From the NCBI GenBank assembly GCA_030592605.1, contig JAUVIT010000056.1, positions 1 through 8,196 on the forward strand: a DNA stretch of 8,196 nt, written 5' to 3'. Within the stretch, counting starts at the first letter, position 1; every line of letters begins with the position of its first letter. The notes beneath the pieces are model-generated. The model worked only from the letters and a program-made list of their open reading frames with translations. It was not told the origin of the DNA and did no database searches. The stretch comes from Bacteroidota bacterium (GTDB lineage Bacteria; Bacteroidota; Bacteroidia; Bacteroidales; GCA-2748055). Of this stretch, positions 7,142-8,196 are shown piece by piece. Made by a program: the position numbers and the translations under genes.

Positions 7142-7152
7142 CAGTAATCAAT
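7116..7152. repeat. Inverted repeat ATTGATTA/TAATCAAT in the divergent promoter region
   Basis: Perfect 8-bp arms at 7116-7123 and 7145-7152 are separated by 21 nt; allowing one bulged G, the pairing extends by five more base pairs. It overlaps the upstream part of the hydC promoter and lies between the two divergent units. It could be a binding site for a dimeric regulator or a chance AT-rich dyad. Confidence 0.35.
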
Positions 7153-7192
7153 TTGAACAGATTATAAATTACTTCAGCTGACCTGATTTTAT

Positions 7193-7200
7193 TACCTTTA
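7193..7200 (+). promoter_or_regulatory. Weak -7-like box for the ferredoxin/HydS-like unit
   Basis: TACCTTTA matches the TAnnTTTG box except at the last base, and sits 13 nt before the ferredoxin ATG. There is no good -33 element at the right distance and the leader would be very short, so this is only the best available candidate for the plus-strand unit. Confidence 0.2.
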
Positions 7201-7213
7201 TTGCTCGATCGGA

Positions 7214-7468
7214 ATGACACTTTTAAAAAAGGAAATAAAGATATGCCTGGGTAGTTCCTGCTTTAGCCGCGGAAACAAAATGACCCTTCAATTGGTCCAG
7301 AAATACCTGAAGGACCACCAGCTGGAAAGGGATGTCATATTGAAAGGAAACCACTGCTTCAGCAACTGCAGCGCTGGTCCCACAATGAAGATCGGAGAAA
7401 AGGTTTACGAACAGGTAACCAGTGAGTCTGTCCTGGAGATCCTTGAAGCCGAATTTGGAGATATGTAA
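7214..7468 (+). CDS. Small thioredoxin-like [2Fe-2S] ferredoxin
   Basis: An 84-residue protein of the stand-alone thioredoxin-like [2Fe-2S] ferredoxin family (the T. maritima TM1420 type). The four ligands are C11 and C16 (KICLGSSCFSRG) and C48 and C52 (GNHCFSNCSAGPTMKIG), the same Cx4C...Cx3C arrangement as in NuoE and in the N-terminal domain of normal HydB. It is the first gene of the plus-strand unit, divergent from hydC, with only 10 nt to the HydS-like gene. The same pairing of a small ferredoxin with a sensory hydrogenase next to hydABC is known from T. maritima, so it is probably an electron carrier or partner for the HydS-like protein. Because HydB here lacks its own cluster ligands, it might also serve that complex; this is inference. 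Start is an ATG at 7214. Confidence 0.85.
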   Translation: MTLLKKEIKICLGSSCFSRGNKMTLQLVQKYLKDHQLERDVILKGNHCFSNCSAGPTMKIGEKVYEQVTSESVLEILEAEFGDM

Positions 7469-7478
7469 ATATGTCGTA

Positions 7479-8196
7479 ATGGAAGCCCTCCTGAAAATAA
7501 ACAGTGAAACTTGCATTGCCTGTTATGCATGTGTAAGAGCCTGCCCTGTAAAAGCAATCAGGGTACAGACCGAAAAAGTAAAACCCGAGATCATCCCTGA
7601 AAGATGTATTGGCTGTGGAAGTTGTGTGGCCGTCTGTGGACCGGGTGCCATTGAGATCAGAAACTCCAAAGATGAGCTAAGAAAGATTCTTGGAACCGGG
7701 AAGAAGGTAGCCGCACTGGTTGATCCTTCCATTGCCGGTGAGTTTCCCGATATTACAGACTACCGGAAATTTGTACAGATGCTGCGGACACTGGGCTTTC
7801 ACTTTATCCACGAAGTGGCTTTTGGTGTTGACCTGGTGGCACGAGAGTACGGGAAACTATTCAAAAAGAGCAAGGGAAAGTACTACCTAATGTCAAACGA
7901 CCCGGTTACAGTCTCCTTTATTGAAAAATACAGACCCGGGCTTGTGCCCAACCTGGCACCCATCATCCCCCCGGTAGCTGCAACAGCCAGGGTGGTCAGG
8001 AAGATTGCCGGCGAAGAGGTGGGCCTGGTCCATATCAGCCCCCTGATAGCCAGTAAAGATGAGATCAGGCGCTTTGAAGGAGACAGCCGGATTGACCTGG
8101 CCATCACCTTTGTAGAGCTTCGGGAGCTTTTCATAGAGGCCAATATTCACGAAACAGATCTTGAGTACAGTGATTTTGATGCACCTCTGGGCTACA
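7479..8196 (+). CDS. HydS-like H-domain protein without H-cluster ligands in L1 and L2, C-terminus beyond right edge
   Basis: The frame is open from the ATG at 7479 to the window end (239 codons read by hand). Two ferredoxin-type [4Fe-4S] motifs come first: C12/15/18/22 (CIACYACVRACP) and C43/46/49/53 (CIGCGSCVAVC). An H-domain of the sensory (group C/D, HydS) type follows: VAALVDPSIAGEF, MLRTLGFHFIHEVAFGVDLVA, then the first loop, IEKYRPGLVPNLAPIIPP, the second loop, and LAITFVELRELFIEA. In relatives the loops read roughly SCCP and GPCIAKKDE. Here they are LMSNDP (N140, D141) and ISPLIASKDE (L189, S192), so two of the four cysteines that hold the H-cluster are missing, as is the loop-2 lysine. 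The third motif is off the window. An H-cluster probably cannot be bound in the normal way; electron transfer, scaffold or non-H2 sensing roles are possible. Relatives often carry PAS or signalling domains at the C-terminus, which cannot be seen here. Confidence 0.85.
   Translation, partial: MEALLKINSETCIACYACVRACPVKAIRVQTEKVKPEIIPERCIGCGSCVAVCGPGAIEIRNSKDELRKILGTGKKVAALVDPSIAGEFPDITDYRKFVQMLRTLGFHFIHEVAFGVDLVAREYGKLFKKSKGKYYLMSNDPVTVSFIEKYRPGLVPNLAPIIPPVAATARVVRKIAGEEVGLVHISPLIASKDEIRRFEGDSRIDLAITFVELRELFIEANIHETDLEYSDFDAPLGY

Noticed and set aside
7883..8150. Two minus-strand open frames opposite the HydS-like gene
   Set aside because: Both are antisense to a continuous frame with clear H-domain similarity; composition is typical of shadows.
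7479..8196. HydS-like gene as a pseudogene
   Set aside because: The reading frame is open throughout, flanking H-domain segments are well conserved and the changes are substitutions, not frameshifts.

Overview
The window looks like part of a chromosome from an anaerobic, fermentative member of the Bacteroidota. Three things suggest this: near-perfect TAnnTTTG -7 promoter boxes, weak or absent Shine-Dalgarno sequences, and the protein content (a Bacteroidota-style Rex, [FeFe]-hydrogenase subunits and an ADP-forming acyl-CoA synthetase). The taxonomic call is an inference; there is no rRNA or tRNA in the window.

Layout. Positions 1-1703 (minus) hold most of a fused ADP-forming acyl/acetyl-CoA synthetase, cut by the left edge. 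Positions 1704-1953 are intergenic and contain a terminator-like hairpin for the operon upstream and a -7 box for the synthetase. Positions 1954-7050 (minus) form one compact operon, in transcription order hydC (NuoE-like), hydB (NuoF-like), hydA ([FeFe]-hydrogenase catalytic subunit), rex (NADH/NAD+ sensing repressor) and a TM1266-family small regulator. Positions 7051-7213 are a divergent promoter region with a palindrome placed where an operator would sit. Positions 7214-8196 (plus) hold a small thioredoxin-like [2Fe-2S] ferredoxin and then a HydS-like protein, cut by the right edge: two ferredoxin-type clusters followed by a hydrogenase H-domain.

How the genes fit together. HydABC complexes normally couple H2 production to oxidation of NADH and reduced ferredoxin. 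Rex would report the NADH/NAD+ ratio, and the synthetase would turn acetyl-CoA into acetate plus ATP. The stand-alone ferredoxin plus HydS beside HydABC recalls the TM1420-TM1426 neighbourhood of Thermotoga maritima.

What is unusual. Three separate redox proteins in this locus have lost residues that are normally near-invariant. HydA keeps all four H-cluster cysteines and all accessory cluster ligands, but the canonical proton relay and the second sphere around the diiron site are rewritten (E279Q, E282I, C299S, M353S, P354S, K358A, F417C in C. pasteurianum CpI numbering). HydB keeps its N-terminal thioredoxin-like domain, but all four [2Fe-2S] ligand positions are non-cysteine. The HydS-like protein keeps both ferredoxin clusters and the H-domain fold, but its first two H-cluster ligand motifs have no cysteine. 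All frames are intact, so this looks like selection for a changed function (altered catalysis, sensing, or a non-hydrogenase role) rather than decay. No hydE, hydF or hydG maturase gene is present in the window.
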